NCBI GenBank assembly: GCA_963772335.1
Contig: CAVYXF010000001.1
Location: forward strand, 310,001 to 374,000
Direction of reading: 5' to 3'
Origin: CAVYXF01 sp963772335
Lineage (GTDB): Bacteria > Pseudomonadota > Alphaproteobacteria > Rhizobiales > Rhodomicrobiaceae
Length of the DNA stretch: 64,000 bases
Shown: positions 45,135 through 54,080 of the stretch, in pieces
Layout of the letters: the number at the start of each line of letters is the position of its first letter
Numbering within the stretch: position 1 is the first letter of the stretch
Program-made: the position numbers and the translations under genes
Notes under the pieces: model-generated
Database searches by the model: none
Told to the model about the DNA's origin: nothing
Seen by the model: only the letters and a program-made list of their open reading frames with translations

Positions 45135-46372
45135 TGCTGTAAACCTATGAGCTGCAAAGCTTCTTGAGCACGGGCAAGGCAAAGCCGCCGAGCCTCGCAC
45201 GTGTTTTCGCCGCGAGCAAGGACCGTGCAGACCGGTGAACCGGCCGGAATCGCCGTACCCGGCTGCGGGCGATCGGCGAACCCTGGTGGCCAGCTGACGC
45301 GTGGCATGCGATCGACCGCGGCCAGCGCATAGACGATCTGCAGGGCACGGGCGCTGGTAAGTGACGGAACGGGCGATAGCGGTTCGCCGCGCGCCGCCGC
45401 GATATGGGCCGCAAAGAGCGGAGGTTTCGGGATCGTCGCCTCCGGTCCCCTCTCCCGTTGGGAGAGGGAGCGCCCTGCATTTGTGGCGGGACATCCGTCT
45501 CGATCGCAGCCTTCTTCGGCGAGATCTCGCCAGCTGTACCTGTTGAAATCCGATGGCTCCCACAGATCGAACAGGTCGAGGGTGGCGCCGAGCCGAGGAT
45601 TGATCTCAATCAGCGACCACCCCTGCGCGCCGACAATGAAGTCGATGCTGTTCAGCCCCTTCAACCCGAACGTGCGCGCCACCTTGCGAACGGCTTGGGT
45701 AAGCTCCGTCGAAAGGCTTTCGGGGATATCCGCTGGCGCGACCGCCCCACCAAAGCGGTAGGGCTGGCCTGGTGCGGGGGCGGTCCATTGCTCGCTGAAA
45801 CCCACGATCCGAGCGCCACCCGGACCAGCCAGGAACAGTGCCGATACCGAGCGGCCCGAAACAGCCTCCTGGGCGTAGAAACTGCCCCGCATTCCGGGGC
45901 GCGCCATGACATGAGCTCCACCTGCTCCGCCCCGGCGTTTGGCCAGCCAACCCGGCGCTGCGGGCGCCCCCACCCGGATCTGCGGATGCGGGATGTCCAG
46001 CGCGGAGAGCATCTCCGCGAGCCGCCATGGATCTTTCACCGCCGCAACTGTCTCCGGGCTATTGCCGATAAGCGGCCACCGCGCAGCGATCTCGCCAAGC
46101 AGGGCGGTGCGGTCCTCAAAGCCCGCGCCATAGACAAGGCCGATGGGCCGCTTGGCACCCACCGCAGCCAGCTCCGACAACGCCAGCAACAACGCGGGCT
46201 CATCGAAGCCGCCCACGAGATCGCCGGCGACTGGCCGGACGGCTCCGGCAACCGCGCAAGTGTCCTCATCGGCAAACAGATCGGCGACGAGCGGCACAAA
46301 GCCCGCCCGGCGCGCAGCCATGGCGGCGGCCCGCCCGGAAAAGGCGGCGATCAGGATCGCTGGCCCGGCCAT
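45131..46372 (-). CDS. ATP-grasp protein of the H4MPT cluster, with an in-frame palindromic insert
   Basis: 413 residues starting MAGPAILIAAFSGRAAAMAA. The ATP-grasp core is seen in FYAQEAVSGRSVSALFLAG and GLKGLNSIDFIVGAQGWSLI, ending EINPRLGATLDLF. Relatives occur beside mch in methylotrophs; an MfnD-like glutamate ligase role is possible. Residues about 297-315 read ATNAGRSLSQRERGPEATIP, which is the translation of a CCCTCTCCC-type palindromic repeat. The frame stays open across it. Confidence 0.82.
   Translation of the reverse strand: MAGPAILIAAFSGRAAAMAARRAGFVPLVADLFADEDTCAVAGAVRPVAGDLVGGFDEPALLLALSELAAVGAKRPIGLVYGAGFEDRTALLGEIAARWPLIGNSPETVAAVKDPWRLAEMLSALDIPHPQIRVGAPAAPGWLAKRRGGAGGAHVMARPGMRGSFYAQEAVSGRSVSALFLAGPGGARIVGFSEQWTAPAPGQPYRFGGAVAPADIPESLSTELTQAVRKVARTFGLKGLNSIDFIVGAQGWSLIEINPRLGATLDLFDLWEPSDFNRYSWRDLAEEGCDRDGCPATNAGRSLSQRERGPEATIPKPPLFAAHIAAARGEPLSPVPSLTSARALQIVYALAAVDRMPRVSWPPGFADRPQPGTAIPAGSPVCTVLARGENTCEARRLCLARAQEALQLIGLQQ
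45448..45468. repeat. Palindromic element inside the ATP-grasp coding sequence
   Basis: CCCTCTCCC at 45448-45456 and GGGAGAGGG at 45460-45468 form a perfect 9-bp hairpin with a 3-base loop. The same core is found at about 12610-12630, between genes. Here it is translated as SLSQRERG. Confidence 0.65.
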
Positions 46373-46381
46373 TGCCGGTGC

Positions 46382-47281
46382 TCAGGCGCCGGTGAGCTGC
46401 TGGGCCAGCGCATAAGCGTCGCGGAAATCCAGCATCAGAGCCTTATCGGAGGCGATCATTTTGCGGAACAGGCCCGATTCGGTCTGGTATTTCACATTGC
46501 CGATGGTTAGCGCACCAATGCCGACGCCGGGCGTACCGCCAAGCGGCGCGCCGTCATCGAACACGCCGATACCCGCGATGCCAGGCGGCGGGACAGCGTT
46601 CACATCGGCGGCCACGATTAGCGATGTCGCCTCGGCGATGACCGCCTCGGGCAGCACCTGGTTGCCGGCCGGTCCGGCGCAGAGGATGATCTCGGTATCG
46701 CGAACGATGGCGCGCTTCTTCTCCTCGCTCGAGCCGTCGACACCCTCAACTTTCACGTTGAAGCGCGCCTGCATATCGGCGGCGGAGCGCTTCACCCGCG
46801 CATCGCCGTCATAGCCGACGAGTTGCACGCTCGCGCCCTCGCTCGCCGCCAGCACCGCGGCGCTGAAGCCGACAACACCGGTACCGCCGAACACGGCGAC
46901 ACGCTTGCCGGAGAAGTTGCCACCGGTCTTCTGCTTCAGCGTCTTGGCGACGCAGGCAACCATCGCCGCCGCCGTCGTGAAGGAGCCGGCCGGATCGGCA
47001 AAGATCGATATGGCAAAGGGGGGCACGAAGGCTTCATAAGCCTCGCTCATCATGTCGAGTGCGGCGATGGCATTCTTGCCCGCTATGAACAGCGCCGTGC
47101 GTGGACCGACATCTGGCGCGCGCGAGAAAATTGCATCCTGGACGAGGCCCTTGATCTCCTCGACCGTCACCTGCGTATAGGGAACCACCGCGTCATAGCC
47201 GGCGTCGATCGCCATGTTCACATCGAATGGACTCATATGCTTGAGCGGCGTCACCATATGCAGAATGTTACGGCTGGCCAT
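46382..47281 (-). CDS. mtdB: Methylene-tetrahydromethanopterin dehydrogenase
   Basis: 299 residues. The start ILHMVTPLKHMSPFDVNMAI and DAGYDAVVPYTQVTVEEIKG are typical of MtdA/MtdB. The Rossmann loop is VAVFGGTGVVGFSAAVLAAS. Because all neighbours are H4MPT genes, and not folate genes, I call it MtdB (NAD(P), H4MPT) rather than MtdA. It is the first gene of the run mtdB, ATP-grasp, mch, RimK-like, CitG-like. Confidence 0.94.
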   Translation of the reverse strand: MASRNILHMVTPLKHMSPFDVNMAIDAGYDAVVPYTQVTVEEIKGLVQDAIFSRAPDVGPRTALFIAGKNAIAALDMMSEAYEAFVPPFAISIFADPAGSFTTAAAMVACVAKTLKQKTGGNFSGKRVAVFGGTGVVGFSAAVLAASEGASVQLVGYDGDARVKRSAADMQARFNVKVEGVDGSSEEKKRAIVRDTEIILCAGPAGNQVLPEAVIAEATSLIVAADVNAVPPPGIAGIGVFDDGAPLGGTPGVGIGALTIGNVKYQTESGLFRKMIASDKALMLDFRDAYALAQQLTGA

Positions 47282-47329
47282 GGCCGTTTCTCCCTATCGC
47301 TGTTGGTTCAGGCGATTTTCGCGACCTTG

Positions 47330-48301
47330 TTATCCGGGCGACTTGGGTGAGATGTCCGCGCCCTGGTTGCGGGCCTTATGGATCGCTAGGCGTAGTGTGC
47401 CTGCGAGGCCGGTCCGCTGCAAGGCCTCCATGATGTCACGGGCTGCGGGCTCATCGGGAAGGAAGGCAAAGCCGGTCGGTCCCCAGGAGCTCTGGCCAAT
47501 GCCGCGCACGCCTCGCACCTGTAGCCAGGAGAGCACTGCGGCCACCCGGCCGCTGCTATAGGGACTGCCGCCCTGTGCGGGCGCGAAATGACGGCCCATC
47601 ACCGATTGAATCTCCTCGATCGCGGCGCCGAAATTCGGCAGATCGGCCTCGGCGACGGCCGGAAGCGCGCGCATCAGTGTCAGCCGGCACAGATGCGCGG
47701 CAAGGCTGGCCGGAAAGTGCGGCAGCTCCAGGAAGGCGCGTTTCTCCGCAGCGCCGTGCACCCCGCGGGCAGCCGGATCGAAAATCAAGAGAATGCGCCA
47801 GCTTTCCGGGAAGGGCAGCCGCGCCAGCATCGGCGGCACAACGGTAGCGGAGCCGCGGCCGCCATCGAGCACCAGCCCGCCATGGTCGAAGGCGCCGGTG
47901 CCGATACCGGAGCGTGCGCCGCGGCTGAGCAGCCCGGCAATCGCGGCGGTTGCGAGCGGCATGCCCTCCATGACGGCGAAGGCCCGGCCAATCGCAAGCG
48001 CGAGCTGGGTGCCTGAGCCGAGCCCGGCATGCGCGGGGATCGCCTCATCGATGCTGAGCTGAAAGCGCGGTGCGCGGCCATAGGCCTCGCACAGCTTGAG
48101 CAGGTAGTCTTCGGCGCGCTTGGCCTCCTCGCCCGCGATGGTGAGGGTTTCGGCGCGCGCGAGTTTGAGCCGCGTTACCGGGCCGTCGAGGCCAAGACCA
48201 AGCCCGCCGAAGCGCCGCCCCAAGCCGCCCTCGAGATCGAGGAAGCCCAGATGCAGGCGGGCGTGAGCCGTAACCGAAACTTCAGTTGGCAGATCGTTCA
48301 T
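47330..48301 (-). CDS. mptG: Beta-ribofuranosylaminobenzene 5'-phosphate synthase
   Basis: About 323 residues from the ATG at 48301 (MNDLPTEVSVTAHARLHLGF). GHMP-kinase-like fold with PAHAGLGSGTQLALAIGRAF, RGARSGIGTGAFDHGGLVLDG and the end GVRGIGQSSWGPTGFAFL. The enzyme joins p-aminobenzoate or hydroxybenzoate and PRPP in the first committed step of methanopterin synthesis. It diverges from the phhB-like gene. Confidence 0.93.
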   Translation of the reverse strand: MNDLPTEVSVTAHARLHLGFLDLEGGLGRRFGGLGLGLDGPVTRLKLARAETLTIAGEEAKRAEDYLLKLCEAYGRAPRFQLSIDEAIPAHAGLGSGTQLALAIGRAFAVMEGMPLATAAIAGLLSRGARSGIGTGAFDHGGLVLDGGRGSATVVPPMLARLPFPESWRILLIFDPAARGVHGAAEKRAFLELPHFPASLAAHLCRLTLMRALPAVAEADLPNFGAAIEEIQSVMGRHFAPAQGGSPYSSGRVAAVLSWLQVRGVRGIGQSSWGPTGFAFLPDEPAARDIMEALQRTGLAGTLRLAIHKARNQGADISPKSPG

Positions 48302-48397
48302 GCGCAAGGATGCCTGAAAAGAAGGGGGTGCTGAGCTATTATCACTGAGCTATGCTGCCTCTATAATTCGCCATTCAGCCCATGGAGAATAAGTCTG

Positions 48398-48781
48398 ATG
48401 GCCGACAAGCCGGGAGAAAACGTCTATACCCCCGAGGCGATCGAAGCGCGACTAAAGTCCAGCCTGCCGCACTGGTATTATGAGGATGGCTGGATCAGAC
48501 GCAAATACAAGACCAACAGCTGGAAGGGAACCTTGATGGTGATTAACGCGGTCGGGCATCTCGCCGAGGCCGCCTGGCACCATCCCGATATTACTGCCTC
48601 CTATGCCTGGGTCGAGGTGCGGCTGATGAACCACGCCGCGCGCGGGATCACCGACAAGGATTTCGAGCTGGCCAGGAAAATCGAGGACGTGGTCGCCTGG
48701 CAGCCCGGCAAGGAGGGCGGAGCACTGGAGGGAACGCCGGACAAAGATCCGCGCTTCGCCTATATCAAATACGACGATTAA
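48398..48781 (+). CDS. Pterin-4a-carbinolamine dehydratase-like protein
   Basis: 127 residues starting MADKPGENVYTPEAIEARLK. The family signature is in VINAVGHLAEAAWHHPDITA with the His pair. The family dehydrates 4a-hydroxy-tetrahydropterins. Homologues are regular members of H4MPT clusters in methylotrophs, so a step of methanopterin biosynthesis or repair is likely. It stands alone on the plus strand between mptG and fhcB. Confidence 0.88.
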   Translation: MADKPGENVYTPEAIEARLKSSLPHWYYEDGWIRRKYKTNSWKGTLMVINAVGHLAEAAWHHPDITASYAWVEVRLMNHAARGITDKDFELARKIEDVVAWQPGKEGGALEGTPDKDPRFAYIKYDD

Positions 48782-48999
48782 GCGAGCTGGCGCCTCCTCG
48801 ATCGGCGTGGGCAAGCTCCTGCTACCTGCGGGGCGGTGAGGGGATTTTGCGGATTTTCTCTGTCACGCCTCATGTGCAATCTTGCCTCGACCGGTTGCAC
48901 CGTGGATGAGCCTGCGCGATATTAGCCGAAATTCGTGCAGCGTTCAGTGTGGCGCGAGACAAGCGCTTCACTAAACTATTGTGCTACCTAGTGTCTCTT

Positions 49000-49056
49000 T
49001 GTCCCGCAAATGCCGAAAGAGCGCAGCAAGTTCATCGGCATTTGCGCGGCGGGACA
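49000..49056 (+). promoter_or_regulatory. Long stem-loop in the fhc leader
   Basis: TGTCCCGCAAATGCCG (49000-49015) pairs with the segment 49036-49056, which reads CGGCATTTGCG, a 5-base bulge, then the complement of the arm's other end. The loop is 20 bases. It lies 49 bases before the fhcB start, where it could affect transcription or translation of the operon. The surrounding 320-base gap shows no gene. Confidence 0.45.
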
Positions 49057-49104
49057 CCAGGAGAGAAGAGGAAGCGCCGTGGTCACCTCAAGGACCTGCG
49101 GATA

Positions 49105-50205
49105 ATGGCCGCCTATATTGGCAAGAGGGAAGTGCCGCTGGATACGGCTATCGTGCGGGCCAATGAACTGCTCGCTCACTGCCGTATGCCGCTGATTGCC
49201 GGATTTGGCGCCGAAGTTGCCGGCATGCGCGCGGCGCTCAAGCTTGCAGCGCAGCTCGGCGGTGCGGTGGACTTCTGCCGTGGCCCTGGTACCACCAATC
49301 TCTTGCGCGCCATGATCGACCGCGGATTGCTGTTCACCACGCCGCGCGAGGCGAGAAGTCGAGCCGACGTGCTGCTGCTGGTTGGCCCGTCGGTTGGCAG
49401 CACGGAAGCCGTGCTCGACATCCTCGAAGGCCAGCCGACGCTCTCCGCGGGCGATAGTGCCAAGCGCGACGTACTCTGGCTTTGCCCGGCAAAAGCCTCC
49501 GACGAGCTATCGCGGTTCGACATGCTGGTCGCCGATGCCGATTTGACGATGCTCCACGGCGTGCTGGGCCTGCTCAATGCGGTGGCGCGCTCCCGCCCGA
49601 TGCGGCTGGAAAGCTTCGGCCGCCTGTTCCGGCAGGATTATGAGGAGATTACCGGCCGGCTGCTCACCGCGCGGTTCGGCGTCATCGCCTTTGCGCCGGA
49701 AGACCTCGATCCCCTCGCCATCGAGGCGCTCTTCGCCTTTGCCGAACAGCTCGGCACCGCGACACGGATCACGCTCCTGCCGGTGATTACCGCGAGCGCG
49801 GCCCAGACCGCGGCGATAGTTTCGACCTGGTCCACCGGTTTTCCGCCGCGCCTCGGCTTTGCCCGGGGCTATCCCGAGTTCGACCTCTGGCGGTTCGATG
49901 CCGAGCGCCTCACCCGTGGCGGGGAATGCGATGCCCTGGTCTGGCTCTCGCCGATGCAAGCCAAGGGGCCGGACTGGAAGTGCGACCTGCCGATGATCGC
50001 CATTACCCGGCCAGGTGCGGTTTTCGTCCGCGCACCCGAAGTGCTGATCGAGACCGAAATTCCGGGAGCGGAAGGCCTCACCGAGCTTTACAGCGACAGG
50101 CTGCAGGCGCTCGCCTCGATGCCAGAAGCTCCCGGAGCGCTCCTGCCTTCGCCGGGTGTGATCTTGACGCGCCTCGTCCAGCACAGGGAGGCACAGGCGG
50201 CATGA
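49105..50205 (+). CDS. fhcB: Formyltransferase/hydrolase complex subunit B
   Basis: 366 residues from the ATG at 49105 (MAAYIGKREVPLDTAIVRAN), with AAGGA upstream; an earlier ATG at 48949 would run through the leader hairpin. It resembles the B subunit of archaeal formylmethanofuran dehydrogenase (PLIAGFGAEVAGMRAALKLA, GAVDFCRGPGTTNLLRAM). The [4Fe-4S]/pterin active-site part of FwdB seems to be absent, as in bacterial Fhc, which hydrolyses rather than reduces. First gene of fhcBADC. Confidence 0.93.
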   Translation: MAAYIGKREVPLDTAIVRANELLAHCRMPLIAGFGAEVAGMRAALKLAAQLGGAVDFCRGPGTTNLLRAMIDRGLLFTTPREARSRADVLLLVGPSVGSTEAVLDILEGQPTLSAGDSAKRDVLWLCPAKASDELSRFDMLVADADLTMLHGVLGLLNAVARSRPMRLESFGRLFRQDYEEITGRLLTARFGVIAFAPEDLDPLAIEALFAFAEQLGTATRITLLPVITASAAQTAAIVSTWSTGFPPRLGFARGYPEFDLWRFDAERLTRGGECDALVWLSPMQAKGPDWKCDLPMIAITRPGAVFVRAPEVLIETEIPGAEGLTELYSDRLQALASMPEAPGALLPSPGVILTRLVQHREAQAA

Positions 50206-51833
50206 TCCGGCTCACCGGCGGACGCATCATCGATCCGGCAAACGACCGCAACGACATCGGCGACCTCTATATTGCGGGCGGGCGCATAGCCGAGCCGCCG
50301 GCAAATCCCGATGGCGCCGACACCTATGACGTGACCGGCAAGATCGTGATGGCCGGCGCCATCGACATTCATTCCCATATCGCCAGCGGCAGTGTGAACC
50401 TGGCGCGCCTTCTCCTCGCCGAGCAGCACCCGGCGCGCGAGCCGCATCCCGGCCACCTGCCCTTCTCGACCGCCCCCTGGTCGACCTATGAGACGGGCCG
50501 GCTCTACGCCCAGATGGGCTTCACCACGGTGGTCGAGCCCGCGCTCATTCCGCAGGATGCGCTGAGCGCCCATCTGCAGCTCGCCGACACACCCTATATC
50601 GACCGGGCGGCGCTTGCCGTGCTCGGCAATGAGGATTTCCTGCTGCGCCTGCTGCGCGACCGCCAGGGCGAGGCTCTTCTCGACGACTATGTGGCCTGGA
50701 GCGTGGCGCAGGCGAAATGCCTTGGCGTCAAGGTGATCAATGCGGGGGGCGCTGCGGCCTTCAAGGAGAATGTGCGCACCTTCGGGTTCGACGATGTCGT
50801 CCCCTCCTATGGCCTTTCCTCGCGGGCGATTCTCGAGGCGCTGCTCGCATCGGTCAACCGGCTCGGCATCCCGCACCCGCTCCATGTGCATTGCAACAAT
50901 CTCGGTGTTGCCGGCAGCTTCGTCACCGCGATCGAGACGATGGAGGCGGCGGCCGGCCTGCCGATGCATTTGGCACATCTGCAATTTTACGGCTACGGCA
51001 CGGAGGGCAAGCGCAAATTCTCTTCCGCCAGCGCATTCCTCGCCGAGGCGATCGGTTACCACAAGAACATCACTGTCGATGTCGGGCAGGTCATGTTCGG
51101 CCAGACCGTCACCGTCTCGGCCGATGTGCTGCGCCAATATGAAAGCCGCGTGTCCTCTATCCCCAAGAAGTGGATCGTGTGGGATGGCGACGGCAATGGC
51201 GGCGGCATCCTGCCTTACCACTATCAGCCGACCAGCTATTACAATGCGCTGCAATGGGCGATTGGGCTGGAGTTGTTTCTGCTGATCGACGATCCCTGGC
51301 GGGTGTTCTTCACCACCGATCATCCGAACGGGGCCCATTTCACCACCTATCCGCAGATCCTTTACCTTTTAATGAATGCCAATGAGCGTGGCCGCTGGAT
51401 GGAGCGCCTGCCGAAAGCCGCCATGCAGATGAGCATCCTTTCTCAGCTAAAGCGCGAATACGGCCTCTACGAGGTGGCGATCATGACCCGCGCTGCGCCG
51501 GCGCGGCTTCTGGGCCTTCCCGACCGCGGTCACCTCGGCGTCGGTGCCGCCGCCGACATCGCTGTCTACACCGAGCAGGCCGACAAGGCCGCGATGTTCG
51601 CCGCCGCCGATTATGTATTCAAGGATGGCGCGCTGATCGTCGAGCACGGCCAGGCCAAGCCCTATAGCTGGGGCCGCACCCACTGCGTGCGACCCTCCTA
51701 TGACGCGCAGGTCGAGGCATGGCTGGGCCGTTACAGCGAAACGCAGCTCGGCATCCCGGCGCGGTCCTTCGCTATGCCGGACCGGCTCAGCGCTGAAGGG
51801 GCAGGCTTTGAGGAACAACGATGCCGGACGTGA
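50202..51833 (+). CDS. fhcA: Formyltransferase/hydrolase complex subunit A
   Basis: 543 residues from the ATG at 50202, overlapping the fhcB stop (ATGA). Amidohydrolase fold: DIHSHIASGSVNLARLLLAE holds the metal HxH, with HVHCNNLGVAGSFVTAIET, AHLQFYGYGTEGKRKF and FFTTDHPNGAHFTTYPQILY further ligands. It removes the formyl group from formyl-methanofuran (or its bacterial analogue) as formate. The C-terminus extends 13 bases into fhcD. Confidence 0.96.
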   Translation: MIRLTGGRIIDPANDRNDIGDLYIAGGRIAEPPANPDGADTYDVTGKIVMAGAIDIHSHIASGSVNLARLLLAEQHPAREPHPGHLPFSTAPWSTYETGRLYAQMGFTTVVEPALIPQDALSAHLQLADTPYIDRAALAVLGNEDFLLRLLRDRQGEALLDDYVAWSVAQAKCLGVKVINAGGAAAFKENVRTFGFDDVVPSYGLSSRAILEALLASVNRLGIPHPLHVHCNNLGVAGSFVTAIETMEAAAGLPMHLAHLQFYGYGTEGKRKFSSASAFLAEAIGYHKNITVDVGQVMFGQTVTVSADVLRQYESRVSSIPKKWIVWDGDGNGGGILPYHYQPTSYYNALQWAIGLELFLLIDDPWRVFFTTDHPNGAHFTTYPQILYLLMNANERGRWMERLPKAAMQMSILSQLKREYGLYEVAIMTRAAPARLLGLPDRGHLGVGAAADIAVYTEQADKAAMFAAADYVFKDGALIVEHGQAKPYSWGRTHCVRPSYDAQVEAWLGRYSETQLGIPARSFAMPDRLSAEGAGFEEQRCRT

Positions 51834-52816
51834 AGCCGAAATCCGGTTTGTGGAGCCGGCTGACCGGCCGTGGCGCCGAAGCGGGCGCAGCATCGGGCGA
51901 GGCACGGCGTGGGGGCATGGTGCGGGGCGGCGTGCGCATCGAGGAGACCTTTGCCGAAGCCTTCCCGATGAGCGGCACGGCTGTCATCATCACCGCGCCT
52001 TCGATCGAATGGGCGCGCATCGCTGCCATCTCGATGACCGGCTTTGCGACCTCGGTGATCGGGTGCGGGTGCGAGGCAGGCATCGACCGCGAGCTTAGTG
52101 CGAGCGAGACACCGGATGGCAGGCCGGGTGTGCGCGTCTTGGTGTTCGCCATGTCGCCTGCGGACCTGCAGACCCACACCATCAATCGCGTCGGACAATG
52201 CGTGCTGACCTGTCCGGGCACTGCCTGCTATTCCGGCCTTGAGTTGGAGACGCGCATCAAGCTCGGCGCCAACCTGCGCTATTTCGGTGACGGCCATCAG
52301 ATGTCGAAAGTCATCGGCGGCAAGCGCTATTGGCGGATACCGGTGATGGAGGGCGAATTCCTCTGCGAGGCGATGACCGGCATGACGAGTGAGGGGGTTG
52401 GCGGCGGCAATCTGCTGATCCTCGGCAAGACCGCGCCGGAAACGGTGGCGGCGACGGAAGCGGCGGTCACCGCGATGCGCGCGGTGCCGGACACCATCTT
52501 GCCCTTTCCCGGCGGCATCGTCCGCTCCGGCTCGAAAGTCGGCTCGAGGTATAAATTCATGGTCGCCTCGACCAACGAATTCTTCTGTCCCACGCTCAAA
52601 GGTGTGACCGAGAGCAAGCTCAGCGAAGGCGTCAACAGCGTGCTGGAGATCGTCATCGACGGCCTCAGCTTCGAGGCGGTTGCCAATTCCATGCGCGCAG
52701 GGCTGAAGGCCTTGATCGAAGTCGGCGGCAAAGGCGGGCTTGTCGCCGTGAGTGCCGGCAACTATGGCGGCAAGCTCGGTCCGCATCACTTCCATCTCCA
52801 TGAGCTGGTGCCATGA
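51821..52816 (+). CDS. fhcD: Formylmethanofuran:H4MPT formyltransferase subunit
   Basis: 331 residues. The Ftr fold shows AEAFPMSGTAVIITAPSIEW, TGFATSVIGCGCEAGIDREL, TPDGRPGVRVLVFAMSP and PHHFHLHELVP at the C-terminus. A 35-residue N-terminal stretch (GLWSRLTGRGAEAGAASGEA) precedes the usual start. It moves the formyl group from H4MPT to the methanofuran analogue. Overlaps both neighbours by a few bases. Confidence 0.96.
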   Translation: MPDVKPKSGLWSRLTGRGAEAGAASGEARRGGMVRGGVRIEETFAEAFPMSGTAVIITAPSIEWARIAAISMTGFATSVIGCGCEAGIDRELSASETPDGRPGVRVLVFAMSPADLQTHTINRVGQCVLTCPGTACYSGLELETRIKLGANLRYFGDGHQMSKVIGGKRYWRIPVMEGEFLCEAMTGMTSEGVGGGNLLILGKTAPETVAATEAAVTAMRAVPDTILPFPGGIVRSGSKVGSRYKFMVASTNEFFCPTLKGVTESKLSEGVNSVLEIVIDGLSFEAVANSMRAGLKALIEVGGKGGLVAVSAGNYGGKLGPHHFHLHELVP

Positions 52817-53628
52817 GCGCGATGATCTTCAAGCTGCGCGGTGAGCCGGGCCAGCGCCTCGATCTCTCGGTGCTGGTGCCGCAAAAACTGGTCGGACTCG
52901 ATGAGGCCGGCATCGCGGCGCTCCCGGTCGGCACGACCAAGACGCAGCTGACGGTTGGCGGAGCCTTCCGCATCACCATGGGCGAGGCAAGCGACATCCG
53001 CATTGCCGGGGGCAGCGCCAGGCTCGACGGCATTGGCACGGAACTGGCGGGCGGACGTATCACCGTCGAAGGCGATGCCGGTGCCTATACCGGACGCGCG
53101 ATGTCGGGCGGCGAACTACGGATCGTCGGCAGCACCGGGCCGTTTGCAGGAAGCGGCATGTCGGGCGGGCTCTTGCATATCGGCGTCGATGCCGGGGACG
53201 GGCTCGGCGCACCCAAGCTCGGCGAGCTGACCGGCATGCGCGGCGGCACGGTCATCGTCGCCGGGCGCGCAGGCAACCGGGCCGGCGATCGGATGCGGCG
53301 CGGCCTGATCGTGGTCGGCGGCGATTGCGGCGACTTCCCCGGCTCGCGCATGATCGCAGGCACGGTTACCGTGCTTGGCGATTGCGGCCGGCTGCCGGGT
53401 TACTTTATGCGCCGCGGGACCCTGGTGCTCGCGGGCAGGGCCGCCTCGATGGCGCCGACCTTCGTGGAGAGCGGTACGCTGGAGCTGACCATGCTCAGGC
53501 TGCTCCTCCGCGAGCTGAAGACCCATCTGCCATCGGCACGCTTGCCGGGGTTTGAAGGGCGCATCCAGCGCCTCGCCGGCGATCTGGCGGCGCTCGGCAA
53601 GGGCGAGATCATCAGGCCGGCGACGTAG
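52813..53628 (+). CDS. fhcC: Formyltransferase/hydrolase complex subunit C
   Basis: 271 residues. Right-handed beta-helix of the FwdC/GltB-C type with repeated GxxGxxxGxxM turns (GRAMSGGELRIVGSTGPFAG, GLIVVGGDCGDFPGSRMIAG). It forms the scaffold of the complex. Overlaps fhcD by four bases. Confidence 0.95.
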   Translation: MSAMIFKLRGEPGQRLDLSVLVPQKLVGLDEAGIAALPVGTTKTQLTVGGAFRITMGEASDIRIAGGSARLDGIGTELAGGRITVEGDAGAYTGRAMSGGELRIVGSTGPFAGSGMSGGLLHIGVDAGDGLGAPKLGELTGMRGGTVIVAGRAGNRAGDRMRRGLIVVGGDCGDFPGSRMIAGTVTVLGDCGRLPGYFMRRGTLVLAGRAASMAPTFVESGTLELTMLRLLLRELKTHLPSARLPGFEGRIQRLAGDLAALGKGEIIRPAT

Positions 53629-53639
53629 GGGCGAGCCCG

Positions 53640-54080
53640 ATGGACACCACCACCGCCCTTGCGCTCACCCGAGAGGCGATCGACCTCGCCGGCAGATTGC
53701 GCCACGTGTTTCGTGGCCCCCCGGCGGACCGGCGCATCAAGGAGCTGGAGGACTTGCTCGCGCGCATTCAAACGGCTCTTCAGGAAGCGCAGGCCAATCT
53801 CGCCGCGAAGGACGCCGCCCTCGCCGCGAAGGATAAGGAAATTGCAGGTTTCAAGACGGCGCCATCTCCAAAGGCCGAGGTGATTGAGAAGGATGGGCTC
53901 ACCTATGAGGCAAAGGAGGGCAAGGCGGTCGGCGTGCCGTATTGCACGCGCTGCTACGCGACTGACGGGCGCCTTATCCATCTCGCGCGGCTCTATCCCG
54001 GCAATATCGAGAAGTGCCCGGGATGCGGCTTCGAATATCAGAGACTAAACTTCATCGGCACTCCCAAAATCGGCGGCTGA
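53640..54080 (+). CDS. Coiled-coil zinc-ribbon protein behind fhcC
   Basis: 146 residues starting MDTTTALALTREAIDLAGRL, 11 bases after fhcC. A coiled coil spans about residues 35-80 (ELEDLLARIQTALQEAQANL, AAKDAALAAKDKEIAGF). The C-terminal part has two Cys pairs, VPYCTRCYATDG and KCPGCGFEY, which should bind one zinc. The spacing suggests cotranscription with fhc. No function known to me. Confidence 0.6.
   Translation: MDTTTALALTREAIDLAGRLRHVFRGPPADRRIKELEDLLARIQTALQEAQANLAAKDAALAAKDKEIAGFKTAPSPKAEVIEKDGLTYEAKEGKAVGVPYCTRCYATDGRLIHLARLYPGNIEKCPGCGFEYQRLNFIGTPKIGG

Noticed and set aside
50088..51338. 416-codon frame antisense to fhcA
   Set aside because: Shadow of a conserved amidohydrolase.
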